A stretch of 49,147 bases of DNA from Branchiostoma floridae (lineage: Eukaryota; Chordata; Leptocardii; Amphioxiformes; Branchiostomatidae), in NCBI RefSeq assembly GCF_000003815.2, contig NC_049985.1:17727898-17777044 (forward strand). The letters are read 5' to 3'. A program made the translations under genes and the position numbers. Under the pieces are notes generated by a model. That model ran no database searches and was not told the DNA's origin. It was given only the letters and a program-made list of their open reading frames with translations. Positions 10,901 through 21,242 of this stretch are shown here, in pieces. How positions within the stretch are numbered: the stretch's first letter is position 1; each line of letters opens with the position of its first letter.

Positions 10901-11284
10901 TGCACCCGGTGGAATCATTGCTATATTGTTGTAGGACAGGTCCAACGTTTGTAAGCAGGGTAGATTTGCAAATATACCAGGAGGAATCATTGCTATATTG
11001 TTAGAGAACAGGTTCAACTTTTGTAGCTGGGGTAGATTTACAAATGCACCTTTCTGAATAATGGTTATCTTGTTATATGCCAAATCTAAATCTGTGATGG
11101 ATGATGGAAGGTTAAGAGGGATGCTGGTGAGGCCCAGAAAACTGCAATCGCAGCGCGGTGGTTCGCAGCTGCGGCCGGTTTTCTGAACCGATGATGGCGA
11201 GCAGGTGCGGCCGGCGTCTGGCAGGTTGGGCTCCTTCAGGATGATGAGAAGGAACATCAGCAGGCGTCGCAGCTTTCTTCCCAT
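7988..11284 (-). CDS. LRR transmembrane receptor 1 with multi-tyrosine tail
   Basis: A 1098-residue single-exon receptor. Residues 1-25 form a signal peptide with a LLMFLLIIL core. A cysteine N-cap (C40, C45, C47; GLTSIP) is followed by 14 LRRs of 24 residues at 61-398; LRR8 has two extra residues. The LRRCT follows at about 401-457 (NPWQCDCK; C413, C415, C436, C457). A Ser/Thr-rich stalk (458-703) contains three 46-residue repeats. The transmembrane helix is 705-730, followed by CKRR. The tail has 13 tyrosines: four NPxY motifs (Y822, Y923, Y1002, Y1069), YEDI/V motifs at Y763, Y870 and Y976, and one ITIM-like SMYKAV (Y1015). By family, it is a cell-surface recognition receptor; NPxY motifs bind PTB domains or endocytic adaptors. 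Ligand and signalling partners are unknown. The start is the first Met, directly before the signal peptide and 13 nt after a 3' splice site. The tail ends by a frame break inside a repeat module. Confidence 0.93.
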   Translation of the reverse strand: MGRKLRRLLMFLLIILKEPNLPDAGRTCSPSSVQKTGRSCEPPRCDCSFLGLTSIPLNLPSSITDLDLAYNKITIIQKGAFVNLPQLQKLNLFSNNIAMIPPGIFANLPCLQTLDLSYNNIAMIPPGAFANFTLLQVLRLAENKITMLQNGAFVNLPQLQKLNLQHNQITKIQPDAFANLPGLRQLWLSKNKITPINPGIFANLPWLEKLYLGGNQITLIQEGTFVNLAQLQELQLDLTNNQITLIPPGAFANFTLLQQLYLGSNKITLIQKGTFVNLTRLRELYLNYNQITMIQPGAFANLPGLRELWLDNNQITTIKPGIFANLPQLQELNLHYNQITTIKPGIFANLPQLQKLYLHYNQITTIKPGISANLPQLQKLYLTNNKMSAIAPLAFSLLPSNLDIKLDGNPWQCDCKMVPFRLDSTEFPSFKDQITCAEPANLRGQKLSDVSPGDLVCPETTTSALSVDVQVTLKFNNSYKDTTAGSTVKNKKNKTRPTIASPLKSNSFHADTRETSINYHNWTAAGSTVGPAEKRAKTTVIISSTVKTTSDKSETKRSHADTQITSNDYYNSTTADLKGKRGKTGATESPTLQTTSDKPETKRPHADTQITSNDYYNSTTADLKGKRGKTGATESPTLQTTSDKPETKRPHADTQITSNDYYNSTTADLKGKRGKTGATESPTLQTTSEKLESNTSKESVPGFPIPAIIGSVCGSIAGIALIGTIILTIWCKRRTKNPPANSSSPPIPNMSVAVVSSGKDHQYEDIDQHNQTGQGQSQANPRPLNADNLSHNVLAALNPNLMYRGAGAQSKVLAALDPNPMYVGVGASAKDQTSSAMISGHDKTRQGQSQVITESNTTATVVTRVHDQQYEDVDQDNERGQGQSNPNTTPNQKGQSHANTQPLKVENLTHHELVAALDPNPMYMGVGALSKGQTSTAMSSGQYQTEQGQGQSQNITESNNPHKTAAVVTSGHAHEYEDVDPQHDHTGQGQSQAIMEARNPSYGTGQITSEQSSMYKAVGQSNDITEYNTNTTSALETSCHNHLYNDMSQHNETGLGQSWAFMEARNPSYGTGQIDPMQSPLYKVEGQSQAISESNTKP
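9224..9637 (-). repeat. Three 138-bp stalk repeats within LRR gene 1
   Basis: Three head-to-tail 138-bp copies encode 46-residue stalk units (residues 550-595, 596-641, 642-687) containing HADTQITSNDYYNSTTADLK. The last two are almost identical. Each contains an N-glycosylation sequon (NST) and many Ser/Thr. Gene 2 lacks the array, which explains its much shorter stalk (about 65 versus 245 residues). Confidence 0.95.
10163..10306 (-). repeat. Recently duplicated LRR units 12-13 in gene 1
   Basis: Two adjacent 72-bp LRR units (residues 327-350 and 351-374) are nearly identical at DNA level, both reading LHYNQITTIKPGI. Unit 11 is also close. The other LRRs in the array are clearly more diverged, so this is recent expansion of single LRR modules. 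Confidence 0.85.
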
Positions 11285-11315
11285 GTTGTCTGGTTACCTG
11301 AGCAAAACAAACAAC
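11285..11315 (-). promoter_or_regulatory. 3' splice site and 5' UTR end of LRR gene 1
   Basis: On the minus strand GTTGTTTGTTTTGCTCAG is followed by GTAACCAGACAAC and the ATG. The pyrimidine-rich tract plus CAG is a good acceptor, giving an exon start at 11297. Gene 2 keeps the same arrangement, so a 5' UTR intron is likely in both. The upstream exon was not located. Confidence 0.6.
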
Positions 11316-11348
11316 ATTCTCCTCTGCTAAAGTATATAATATTTTCAC

Positions 11349-11635
11349 ATTTGTTGGACATACTTACTAATAGGTAACATACAATGACATGTGACAATGG
11401 ATAGTGATAACGTTACATATTATAAAACTCAATAATCATTATCGTACAACTGAAGTAGCAGAAAAATAATGATGGTAAAGTATGTAGAAATGATAGAATC
11501 GTGATTATTATCATACAGCTAGAATTAAAAGCTAAAGTCAATAAAATATATAGAAAAGAGTTTTAAAATGCTATGGTCATAGAGCGAAGAACCAGAACAG
11601 TAATGTCGTCAAACTATACAAAACTAGAGTTTTGC
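11349..11635. other. AT-rich upstream region of LRR gene 1
   Basis: AT-rich sequence with no recognisable gene. It is probably intron or 5' flank of LRR gene 1. Confidence 0.4.
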
Positions 11636-12210
11636 GACCACATACCTCCATGAAGATTTAAAGCTTTCGTAAATTTCATGCAATTGACTAACACATTAAC
11701 ATAATTTATGCATGGTGTTGTTGATCATTGGCTAACGTACACATGTCACAATTGTAAAATTCCCATTATTGATCTTAAGGTTTTGCAATTTTTCCATAAA
11801 TTATGCAAATAAGTTTCCATTACCATATTTGCTATCTGCTTACATCCCACCTATCATAATTAACATGTGTTACATTTATTTTGTCCAGTTATTGAAAACA
11901 ATGGAACTATATAATTTCCTCATTAATTATGCAAATAAAGTCCTCATTTGCATAACATATATATCATTATGAACATCTTTGCCTAAGCTACCTGCATGCC
12001 TAAAATGCCGCTAGGGGGCCCAAAATCTAATCATTTCCAGCTTTCATCACACACTACCAACACACCAAGTATGAAACCAATCCACCCAGCCCTTCATGAG
12101 TTATGCTGACCACAAATATGCGGACACACAGACAGACACACAGACACACACACACACACACAGACACACCAAAAACTATACCTCCATTTTTTCATGGAGG
12201 TAAATATAAC
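11636..12210. repeat. Probable dispersed repeat with CA tract and GGAGGT ends
   Basis: Starts near ACATACCTCCATGAAG and ends with ACTATACCTCCATTTTTTCA and repeated CATGGAGGTAA. A (CACACAGA)n tract lies at 12120-12168 and CCGCTAGGGGGCCC near 12009. The layout resembles a transposable-element end, but I cannot assign a class. Confidence 0.4.
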
Positions 12211-12449
12211 CTCCATGACATTTCATGGAGGTAATAAAACAATCTTCACACAATTAAACCATGCTGAACAATAAAACATTTGCATACAAACTATAGAAAA
12301 ACAGCCAATCCGTACAATGAAGCATTATTAGTATACACACTCTACAAAAATAACTCACCCCTACAAAGTCTAATCATGCAGAGAAATCAAACGTTATCAG
12401 CATACAATTGCAAACTGTATGAAAACAATCAATCCGTGCAAACGCAAAA

Positions 12450-12525
12450 CATGCAGAAGAATAATAATAATAATCTTTATTGCATATTCATGCCCGAGGG
12501 CTATATAATATTACAATTCTTTAGA
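12450..12525 (-). mobile_element. LINE 3' tail inserted in U-repeat flank
   Basis: On the minus strand: AGCCCTCGGGCATGAATATG, then CAATAAAGATTATTATTATT. This is a typical LINE 3' tail with an ATT microsatellite. The paralogous sequence at 30665-30690 lacks it, so it inserted after the duplication. Confidence 0.6.
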
Positions 12526-12589
12526 GAGAGCGCCAGAACACTTGTTACCATTTCTGTGCCGAAATGCAGAGTGACAAACAGCCTTAGAG

Positions 12590-14735
12590 TAGTCTTACTG
12601 ATATGGTAAATTGAATGTTGATGGTCTGAAGCTGGCTGTTTGAATATTAACATTTAACATGGAGGTTGTTTACTCGTTTTTCTTTTACTGACATTTTCAC
12701 GACGTAGTTTTGACCAGATCAGATTCGGGCACGTCCATTTAATCCCTTGGTTCTCGATTGATGAAGGAATGGGCGCGTGAAATGAAAGAAAACACGAAAC
12801 AGGCATTCTGATTTAGACAAGGCACATTGGACAGGAGCCAAAGTCAACACTATACGAGCATAAAACCATAGAGTTTGAGTGTATTAATAAAAAGAAAACT
12901 GAAAGAATTTCTTCACTGTTTTTTTTTTCTTTTTTTTTTTTTCAACTCAGAAAAACGAACGAATCCAAAGGATTGGTGAAACTGACGCAATAGAAGGGGC
13001 GGGACATGAAGGCTGGTCGGTAACATGCTCTACTCTGAAGAGAAATATTACTGTTAAGTGAATAAGAGCAATGGGGTTTACAGTACAAGACTGTGTTCTG
13101 GTTTTTATGTTTTTGGGATACCACATGTGTCTAGTTTTGTATCTGCCATGGCTTTCCTTTGTTGATGCCTTTTATTTTTGAAAAATGAATAAAGGACAAT
13201 TTTTAAAAAAACATATCCTACCCGCATTTTTAAGTTAGAATTTCGCGTACAAAGTGCATTTTCCAATGATCGGTACCCGTCAAAGGCTTGATTCTATGAC
13301 TAGTTTTATCAGCTTCGTTAGTTATTTGAAAGTTGGTGCTGACCATGATACAAAAGCAGCCATAAGGTTTTCTGCGCGACGTTTTGTCAGCTTCCAGATG
13401 CCTTCTCTAGGGCATTATGAAGGACTTTTCACCAGGCGATTTGATTTCTGAGAACACGCTTACCTTAGTTTCTCTAAACCTACCTCGCAAGCTGGTCAGA
13501 AACTCTTTAGTTGCCACCTTCTGTTCTGGGTGAGGGAGTCATGCTGGGCTGTGCTCAGTCCTCGTGTTGCACTGGTGCCTGTCAGATGTGAGCTTGGCGT
13601 GGCCGATACGCAGCGGAGTGGGGAAAACAACCTTTGATTAGTCTAGCTTAGGTGGGCGTGGTGATTATCTGAAGCTGACGTCACGAGTGACACGAAGGTG
13701 CTCAAATAAACACTAATGGACCAGAAACTGACCAAACTTATACATGTAGACCAGATATTAGAAGGGGAAATACATTAAATCTTAATCGTCACGGTGTTTA
13801 AACTTATATTTCATGACTGTTTTGCCGGAGCAATCAATATTCAGTACATCCTCTCTTCTTAACTATAAAAACAGTAGAAACAATAGAGGGGTTGGCCTTT
13901 TTTGGTATTTCTTTATCTTTTTGCAATTGGTGTCGAAAAGAATTTTGCAGGCTTCTGTCTCCTCCAGAAATACTCGTACTTTCATAAAGTATTTAACGCC
14001 TCTACTGGAAAATAAGATGAAAGAAACGTTCCGTTTTCGACACACTTCTTTATGTCATCGAGAGGGTTTTGTACTTCTGTGTCGTTTTCTTTCGCGAAGC
14101 CCATGATTTGCTGACCTCTACTCCTGGTTGGGGCGCTAAGTTCAGTTCAGGCGAAAGTCTACTCGGGATAACGGAGGGTAGAATGCCAGGCTATTCTCAG
14201 TACGAGAAGGAGCTGACAGCCCCTCATAGTGTGTGGCACTTTTTGGGGTGGCTGTGATGCTGGTTGAGATCTTGTAGAGCACGTTCGCGGCGTCACTGCG
14301 GCTGAGTGATTTAGCAGCGGAATGAAACGCGCGGCAAACAAATATAGCTTAATTAACTTAAGTTTAGTTTAGTTAACTTAAGTTAGGACATCCAGGCAAT
14401 GCGATACGCATAACGGCAGTTACTGATTTAGAAGCAACTGGATATCATTTTGGAAACGACCAAACGTCCAAGTAGCCTCCGTCCTGTCCTAAAAGACTAA
14501 TTGACTCATTTGCATCAACCATGTTTTGACATAGCCTTACTTTTGTTTCCTATTTGACTATCCAATATTTGTCTTCATCTCCTTTGAATATCAATATAGG
14601 GTGGGTATAAAACTTGCTCAACAGATCTGCTCAGAGTCACTGAGGAAAGGTAGAGATTCTCCCTGAAACGTCAGACCATTTCTAAAGTCCTATCCCTGAT
14701 GATTGAGTAACTGCTACAATAATGGCGAATATTAC
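12590..14735. repeat. ~2-kb duplicated unit U1
   Basis: Begins near ACTGATATGG, then CTGAAGCTGGCTGTTTG and CATGGAGGTTGTTTACTCG. It is the first of five related units (U1-U5). A conserved block at about 13610-13690 has GGAGTGGGGAAAACAA, TGATTAGTCT, GGGCGTG and a perfect TGACGTCA (13676-13683). Its frames are short and not conserved between units. No protein is supported. Confidence 0.75.
14596..14720 (+). ncRNA. Hammerhead-like core in a short mobile sequence
   Basis: After GGGTATAAAACTTGCTC comes CTGAGGA (14640-14646), a hairpin-capable stretch (AGG.AGA / TCT.CCT), GAAAC (14665-14669) and GTC. This order matches the core of a type I hammerhead ribozyme, as found in Penelope-like elements. 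Helix III is essentially absent, so activity is doubtful. Related copies are at about 33010-33120 and 39700-39842. Confidence 0.3.
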
Positions 14736-16720
14736 TGATATGACTGTGCTGATTGTCTGGAGCTGGCTGTTTGCATATTAACATTAACATGGAGGTTGTT
14801 TACTCGTTTTTCTTTCATTATCATTTTCATGACGCCGTTTGGACCAGATAAGAAGATAAGGCCACATCAATGTAATCCTTTGGTTCACAGATGATTGCAG
14901 GATGATAACAGAGTCGTAAAATAGAAGAAGAAGAAACAGACTTGCTGATATAGATTGAAACCTTTCCTCGATCAGTCAACATTTTAGGCTGTTTGACATT
15001 TCGAGCATTAAATTGCACATTTTAAGTGTTTCAATAAATAGGACAATCTAAACAATTGGGAAGACAAGAGCATTTTGTAATGGTCTTGTCACAATATTAG
15101 CGTTTGGAATTCATTCATATACTAAATGGCAAATGTAGGATTTTTTTAAGTAAGAAAAAAAGAGCGAATCCAAAGAAATAAAATCAGTAATTTCTGGTGA
15201 AGTGATCTTTCTAATGATTTGGCCCTGTGAAAGTTATTTGAAAGCGATGTTGCAGCTATGAATTTTCTCGGCAACATTTTGGAAGCTTCCAGTTGCCTTC
15301 ATAGCGACATAATGGATTTTTCTCACCAGGTGGTTTGAGTTTTGAAAATATATATTACTTACCTTACGTTTCTCCAAACTTACCTCTCAAGCTGGGCAGC
15401 CTATTGACAGTTTGTATTCTCTTAAAAGGACGTCACGAAAGGCTGTCCTCAGTCGTCTTGTTCCACTAGTGCCTCCCAGATGCGAGCTCGGTGTGGCTGT
15501 GGCGCAATGAAGTTAGAAAAACAATGTTTGATTAGTCTTACTTACATGGGCGTGGTGATTGTCTAAAGCTGACGTCACGAGGGTGCTCGACCACAAATCG
15601 ACCAATTGCAGAGCTCGGTGTGAATGTTGCGCAACGGAGTGGGGAAAGCCTTACTTAGATGGGCGTGTTGATAATGCTTTTTTCCATATATTGCATTACT
15701 CTGACAGTTAGCATTTGGTGCAGAATTTTCTACTGAATTCTCGTCATGCATGAATTTAAAGAAAACGAGCTATGAAAACCGAGATCTACCGTCTATTTAG
15801 TTCTTGTTGATGCACTGTTCCTGCTACACATGCTGTACAAAGTTTATTCATTAGTCGTGTTCATACAGATATCCACAGGCACTCTAATTAAATGGAGGGA
15901 GAGCAGTCTGGGCGTGTGAAGAACCGAAGAGAGAATCAGTGAGCCAGTAGGTCAGGGGCCACGTGGGAAACGAGTGAGACTGGTGGGTGGAGCTGGGAGC
16001 GGGTGCCCGGCAGTAATTAAAGAAATTAACCCGGCTGTGGGGCATTTTCCAACCATTTATACAGCGCACACGTCGTGACTCTACATGATAGACCAACAAT
16101 GCTAATTTCTCAATTTTTTATAAATCAGTACGCCCTCCCAAATTCAGCCATTTTAGCTTCGATTCTCGACTCTCCTGTATTCTCATTTCCCGACTTCGTA
16201 TGGGCACCTGCAGCTTGAATCAAAGTCTTTTTACTCAAGTCCAGCCTGCAGCTGCGGTTGTCCACACGAAACGATTTCACATTACCTATTGCACTGCCCT
16301 ATTCATACTTACCAGCGCTCAGTCCACCTCGGTTATGCTTTTTAGGATACATGAACATTTATATGATATTACTAGTCTTGCAAACGATGCCAAAGAAATG
16401 TTAATTTTATGTGGTAGGGTTTACTGTTCTTTCAACGTCAATTGTAAAATTATAATGGCCACACATGTTAACATTATAATTATCAAGAAATCATTTTTAG
16501 CTCAGTTATCATTTTCTGATTTATTTTTCTTCCGTCAGGGGTGTTTGACTCACGCTTACTGTATATACTTATTATTTATCTATTATAGTCCTGCGTAATA
16601 TATCATTTTCAATTCTTGTATAAGTGGCGGCGCTAAATTGAGTTGGTTGCAACTTGAGTCCGCCGTTACTTCGTCCTCGTCCCTTTATTTGTATTATTAC
16701 ATGTATCTTTCAATAAAACG
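14736..16720. repeat. ~2-kb duplicated unit U2
   Basis: Second tandem unit, starting ACTGATATGACTGTGCTGAT. It carries TGACGTCA at 15570-15577 and ends near GAGTCCGCCGTTACTTCG. It aligns over its whole length with U4 (33141-33843 plus 37847-39050). The sequence TCACGAAAG at 15433-15441 is the uninterrupted counterpart of the foldback-element insertion site in U4. No gene is supported. Confidence 0.75.
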
Positions 16721-16779
16721 AAAACAAACAATGCTCCATGAAGGAAAACGCTGCTGTTACTTCTGTCTCTAAAAGCCCT

Positions 16780-17235
16780 ACTCAATTCTTTTGTGTGAGG
16801 AGCTTTTATAAAACAGGAACGTTAGGAGTTCTGTTGAGCCTTAAAAGTTTTTTCGTGGATACTTAAGATTTCTGTTTCTATGATCGTAAAGATTTCTGTT
16901 GCCATGATGCTAGATAGTTATTTTGCTATAATACTAAAGAGGTCCGTTGATGTGATTCTTAACGGTTTTGTTGCAATGATCTTAGAAGAATTCTGTCGCT
17001 ATGATCCTATAGAGTTCTGTTGCCATAACCCTAAAGAGCTCTGTTGCTATGATCCTTAATAGTTCTGGTGCTATGATCCTATAGAGTTCTGTTGCCATAA
17101 CCCTAAAGAGTCCTGTTGCTATTATCCTTAACAGTTCTGGTGCTATGATCGTGAAGATTTCAGTTACTATTATAGTCAGATAAAACCAGACCAGACCAAA
17201 TTCAGCGCCAGGCTGCGAAGAGAGAGTAGTCGCCC
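16780..17235. repeat. 24-bp repeat field, third partial copy
   Basis: Begins with a short match to the A/B duplication (CTGTTACTTCTGTCT...CTCAATTCTTTTG near 16755-16795). About 12 degenerate 24-bp units (GTTCTGTTGCTATGATCCT) follow up to an oligo-C run and a gap. It looks like a remnant of a third copy of the LRR-gene repeat field without its LRR gene. Confidence 0.75.
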
Positions 17236-17240
17236 CCCCC

Positions 17241-17652
17241 NNNNNNNNNNNNNNNNNNNNNNNNNNNNNNNNNNNNNNNNNNNNNNNNNNNNNNNNNNNN
17301 NNNNNNNNNNNNNNNNNNNNNNNNNNNNNNNNNNNNNNNNNNNNNNNNNNNNNNNNNNNNNNNNNNNNNNNNNNNNNNNNNNNNNNNNNNNNNNNNNNNN
17401 NNNNNNNNNNNNNNNNNNNNNNNNNNNNNNNNNNNNNNNNNNNNNNNNNNNNNNNNNNNNNNNNNNNNNNNNNNNNNNNNNNNNNNNNNNNNNNNNNNNN
17501 NNNNNNNNNNNNNNNNNNNNNNNNNNNNNNNNNNNNNNNNNNNNNNNNNNNNNNNNNNNNNNNNNNNNNNNNNNNNNNNNNNNNNNNNNNNNNNNNNNNN
17601 NNNNNNNNNNNNNNNNNNNNNNNNNNNNNNNNNNNNNNNNNNNNNNNNNNNN
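17241..17652. other. Assembly gap (N)
   Basis: 412 Ns, bordered by C8 on the left and T5G10 on the right, so homopolymers probably stopped the assembly. It falls at the junction between a duplication fragment and copy B. Confidence 0.99.
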
Positions 17653-17724
17653 TTTTTGGGGGGGGGGGCGTTGGTCCGCGATTTTCAACGTTGGCTATGT
17701 CCCCTTGTGCCGGGAAAGGGAGTT

Positions 17725-17825
17725 ACCGAGGAAGGGAGTTTGCTGTGGAAGGGACTTTGCTGTGGAAGAGACTTTGCTGTGGAAGGGACTTTGCTGTGGA
17801 AGGGACTTTGCTGTGGAAGGGTGTT
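17725..17825. repeat. 17-bp tandem repeat, about six copies
   Basis: Head-to-tail copies of GGGACTTTGCTGTGGAA with one AGAGACT variant. Because 17 is not a multiple of 3, frames stay open on both strands. No gene is implied. Confidence 0.95.
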
Positions 17826-17899
17826 TTCCCCCGTCTCCGAGAAGACGTGGGAAACTCGCTATCACGGCAAACTCCCTTCTTTGCAATAGCTTCAACTGT

Positions 17900-19200
17900 C
17901 ACAAAGTTGCCTGCCCTACTGAATATTACAGAATGAAGGAAACATCTGGACTTTTCTGTACGAGCCTTTATGTCCTTGGCTTTCAAAGACTCTGATTATA
18001 GACATGCTATAAACATGTTATATCATATCATGGGTTTTGTGTACTACGTAATAGCAATATCCAAGTGTGATCTACGCAACTTTGGGCTGTCTAACATCTG
18101 TGTTTCCTTTCTGTGGGATTAAAACTGACAAAAAGTTGGGCAGCCATACACTCCCATTGGGTGCAGTTTCACGATTAGCTACGTAGTGTCAAAAAAACTT
18201 GGGCAGCCGTTTGCTCTTAGTTTTCCAATTGTCCACAGGCTTCTTTGTAAGTAAAAACATTATAACCGGTAACGTGTGAGTTTGTCGTCTGTTTTAGCCT
18301 GATACGTTATGTGGTTAAATCTTGCTGCTGTCCGCCGAGTATCAGAGACGTCTTACGCGAAACGTCATCAGTTTGGGTTGTGCCACTTTCTATAACGTTA
18401 GTGCAGGAGCTGGACATGGTGTGGAGAGCATCTGTTCGTGTTCTTTAGACGTAAATTGGTACATTTGTTTTCTCGTATTTTTTTTTAAATTCTATTTCAA
18501 GAGCTCCAAGAAGCGTAGTAACGTTAAATGTGTATATTCAGGCTAACGTCAAATTTCCACAAAGGGGCCAGCCGGGTAGCTTGGGGGAGAGACAAGCGCG
18601 ATATAGAAGACAACAAGACACAAAACGTACCAAAACAGTTCAGCAGCGCATGCCTTTTGCAGATTAGTTGGTAGAAATTAATTTTTCGTGTTCGCAAAAA
18701 GTCAAGCAGGGCCCAGGGTAGGAAATGTGACGTAGGCTTAACGGAGATCTCAATAAAAACGTGAAAGAAAAAATGTACATCTGTTGTTCAACCTTCCCAT
18801 AAGAACAACTTCATAATACTGCTATATAGAGTTACATTTGGCTAGAGTTACTTTTTGGTTCAGATTTTTAACTGATTTCTCTTCGTGTATGAATTGGGAG
18901 GAAACCATGACAAACCAACAAGAACGATCTGTTCGGCTTGATACGTTGTTCCTGCTAAATATAATTAATTTGTAAAACTCAAAAATGTTTCATCTACTTA
19001 ATAGTGTATTCATTAATAGCATGGTGCGCACTAAGATGAACTTCTTGGTTCCATTTGAATAAATTTACCAAACATCTACAGGTACTCTTAGCAATACAGG
19101 AGACGTTCTGAAGTTACAAAATAATGAGACATGAAGGACAACAGAGTGTTACTTGATTACTTCTGTCTACTCAATTCTTTGACCTTCCATGGTACATGAA
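17900..19200. repeat. Segmental duplication copy B, upstream part
   Basis: Counterpart of 2535-3836 (see landmarks there), followed by satellite, 24-bp field and LRR gene 2. It differs from copy A by many substitutions and indels. Confidence 0.8.
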
Positions 19201-19202
19201 TG

Positions 19203-19890
19203 TGAGGACTGGGTCTATAGCCGTACATTCTGTGCTGACCGTCCTCAGTGTGTGAGGACTGGACCTATAGCCGTACATTCTGTGCTGACAGTCCTTAGTG
19301 TGTGAGGACTGGGCCTATAGCCGTACATTCTGTGCTGACAGTCCTTAGTGTGTGAGGACTGGGCCTATAGCCGTATATTCTGTGCTGACAGTCCTTAGTG
19401 TGTGAGGACTGGGCCTATAGCCGTACATTCTGTGCTGACAGTCCTTAGTGTTTGAGGACTTGACCTATAGCCGTACATTATGTGCTGACAGTCCTTAGTG
19501 TGCGAGGACTGGACCTATAGCCGTACATTCTGTGCTGACAGTCCTTAGTGTGTGAGGACTGGACATATAGCCGTACATTCTGTGCTGACAGTCCTCAGTG
19601 TGTGAGGACTCGGCCTATAGCCGTACATTCTGTGCTGACAGTTCTTAGTGTGTGGACTGGACATATAGCCGTACATTCTGTGCTGATAGTCCTTAGTGTG
19701 TGAGGTCTGGGCTTATAGCCGTACATTCTGTGCTGACAGTCCTTATTGTGTGAGGTCTGGGCTTATAGCCGTACATTCTGTGCTGACAGTCCTTAGTGTA
19801 TGAGGAACTGACCTATAGCCGTACATTCTGTACTGACAGTCCTTAGTGTGTGAGGACTGGGCCTATAGCCGTACATTCTGTGCCACTTTT
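19203..19890. repeat. 50-bp satellite, copy B (~14 units)
   Basis: Same 50-bp unit as at 5811-6352, here uninterrupted. One unit near 19655 is shortened by about 2 bp. It provides the empty reference site for the Harbinger-like element. Confidence 0.95.
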
Positions 19891-19989
19891 AAATGCTCTT
19901 GGAATCCTGCCTGTAGTTTTCACAATCTTTCCATCTAGACGCTTCTTCTATACATTTGTTCTGACTTTGTCCTCCATAAGATAAATCTT

Positions 19990-20800
19990 GAAGCATAAAG
20001 ACTTGCTATGGTCGTAAACAGTTCTGTTTCTATGATCGTAAGCAGTTCTGTTGCTATAATCGTAAACAGCTCTGTTACTATGATCGTAAACAATTGTTAC
20101 TACAGTCGTAAACAGTTCTGTTGCTATTTCCCCTAGATTTATGTTGCTAATTGATCCTATAGATTTATGTTGCTATGATCACAAATATTTTTGTTGCTAT
20201 GTTCCTTAACTTTTTTTGTTGTTATGATCATAGTTCTGTTTCTATGATCGTCAAATGCTCTGTTGCTATTTATTTATTGATTGATTGATTGATCGATCGC
20301 AAGACAATTGGGTGGCCCCTTCAACTTATTAGGAGTTGATTGCAAAGCGTTCTGTTGTTATGATCCTAAAGGGTTCTGTTGTTATGACCCTAAAGGGTTC
20401 TGTTACTATGATCCTAAAGGGTTCTGTTGTTATGATCCTAAAGGGTTCTGTTGCTATGATCCTAAATGGTTCTGTTACTATGATCCTAATGGGTTCTGTT
20501 GCTATGATCTTAAAGGGTTCTGTTGCTATGATCCTAAAGATTCTGTTGCTATGATCCTAAAGGGTTCTGTTGCTATGATCCTAAAGGGTTCTGTTGCTAT
20601 GGTCTTAAAGGGTTCTGTTGCTATGGTCTTAAAGGGTTCTGTTGCTATGATCCTAAAGGGTTCTGTTGCTATGATCCTAAAGATTCTGTTGCTATGATCC
20701 TAAAGGGTTCTGTTGCTATAGTCCCTAAGAGTTCTGTTACTATGGTCTTTAATACATGTAGGCCTGGTGCTGTAGTCCTAAAGAGTTCTGTTGATAGCCA
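19990..20800. repeat. 24-bp repeat field, copy B (large)
   Basis: Degenerate units from 19990, then about 18 highly regular copies at 20346-20780 of GGTTCTGTTGCTATGATCCT + AAAG. Since 24 is a multiple of 3, one frame reads GSVAMILK over and over, and another GFCCYDPK. No start context, domain or flanking exon supports translation. Confidence 0.92.
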
Positions 20801-21025
20801 GAGAAACCAGACCAGGCACTGCAGGAACTACACATGTATGTCCGACAACAAACCTTTGGTACTGTACAGTTGTGAAATGTTACTGACTTACTAGTGTAAC
20901 CCCATTCATAAGTTCTAATGTATATCACAAAACAGCAATGTCTGTTATTAAACCTAGTAGGGTCACGTGGAAATTAACAATGTCATGTAAAAGGATAGGA
21001 AAACAACTTTATGGTTTTGTTGGAT

Positions 21026-21241
21026 TCAGTAATGTCCTGAGACTGACCTATGGCTTAGTACAAAGGACTTTGCATTGCTACAGCCCGTCGTGTGCCATAC
21101 GACAACCTGAGGCTGGCCCTTCCTCGTCTGAATATGTAATTTGTCTATATCCTCATACTGGTGATCAAAACCACTGGTCATTAAAGCAGCTGTGGTGTTT
21201 ACGTTGGATTGAGTGATGGCCTGAGACTGCCCCTGCCCTGT
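21026..21241 (-). pseudogene. Out-of-frame tail relic of LRR gene 2
   Basis: Immediately after the in-frame stop (21243-21245), the minus strand stays open for 72 codons in another frame. It reads TGQGQSQAITQSN, then SGFDHQYEDIDK, which are clear tail modules of this receptor family. The boundary has GACAAATAAGACAGGGCAGG where paralogous modules have a longer DQHNQTGQ-coding segment. A small deletion therefore created the stop. Confidence 0.75.
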
Positions 21242-21242
21242 C

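Noticed and set aside
7988-11284. VLR-type somatically assembled receptor
   Set aside because: The LRR array is complete in one germline exon with its own transmembrane and tail; no isolated LRR cassettes for assembly are seen nearby.
20308-20697. 129-codon frame of GFCCYDPK/GSVAMILK repeats
   Set aside because: A product of a 24-bp repeat with a length divisible by three. Related fields elsewhere are degenerate with stops.
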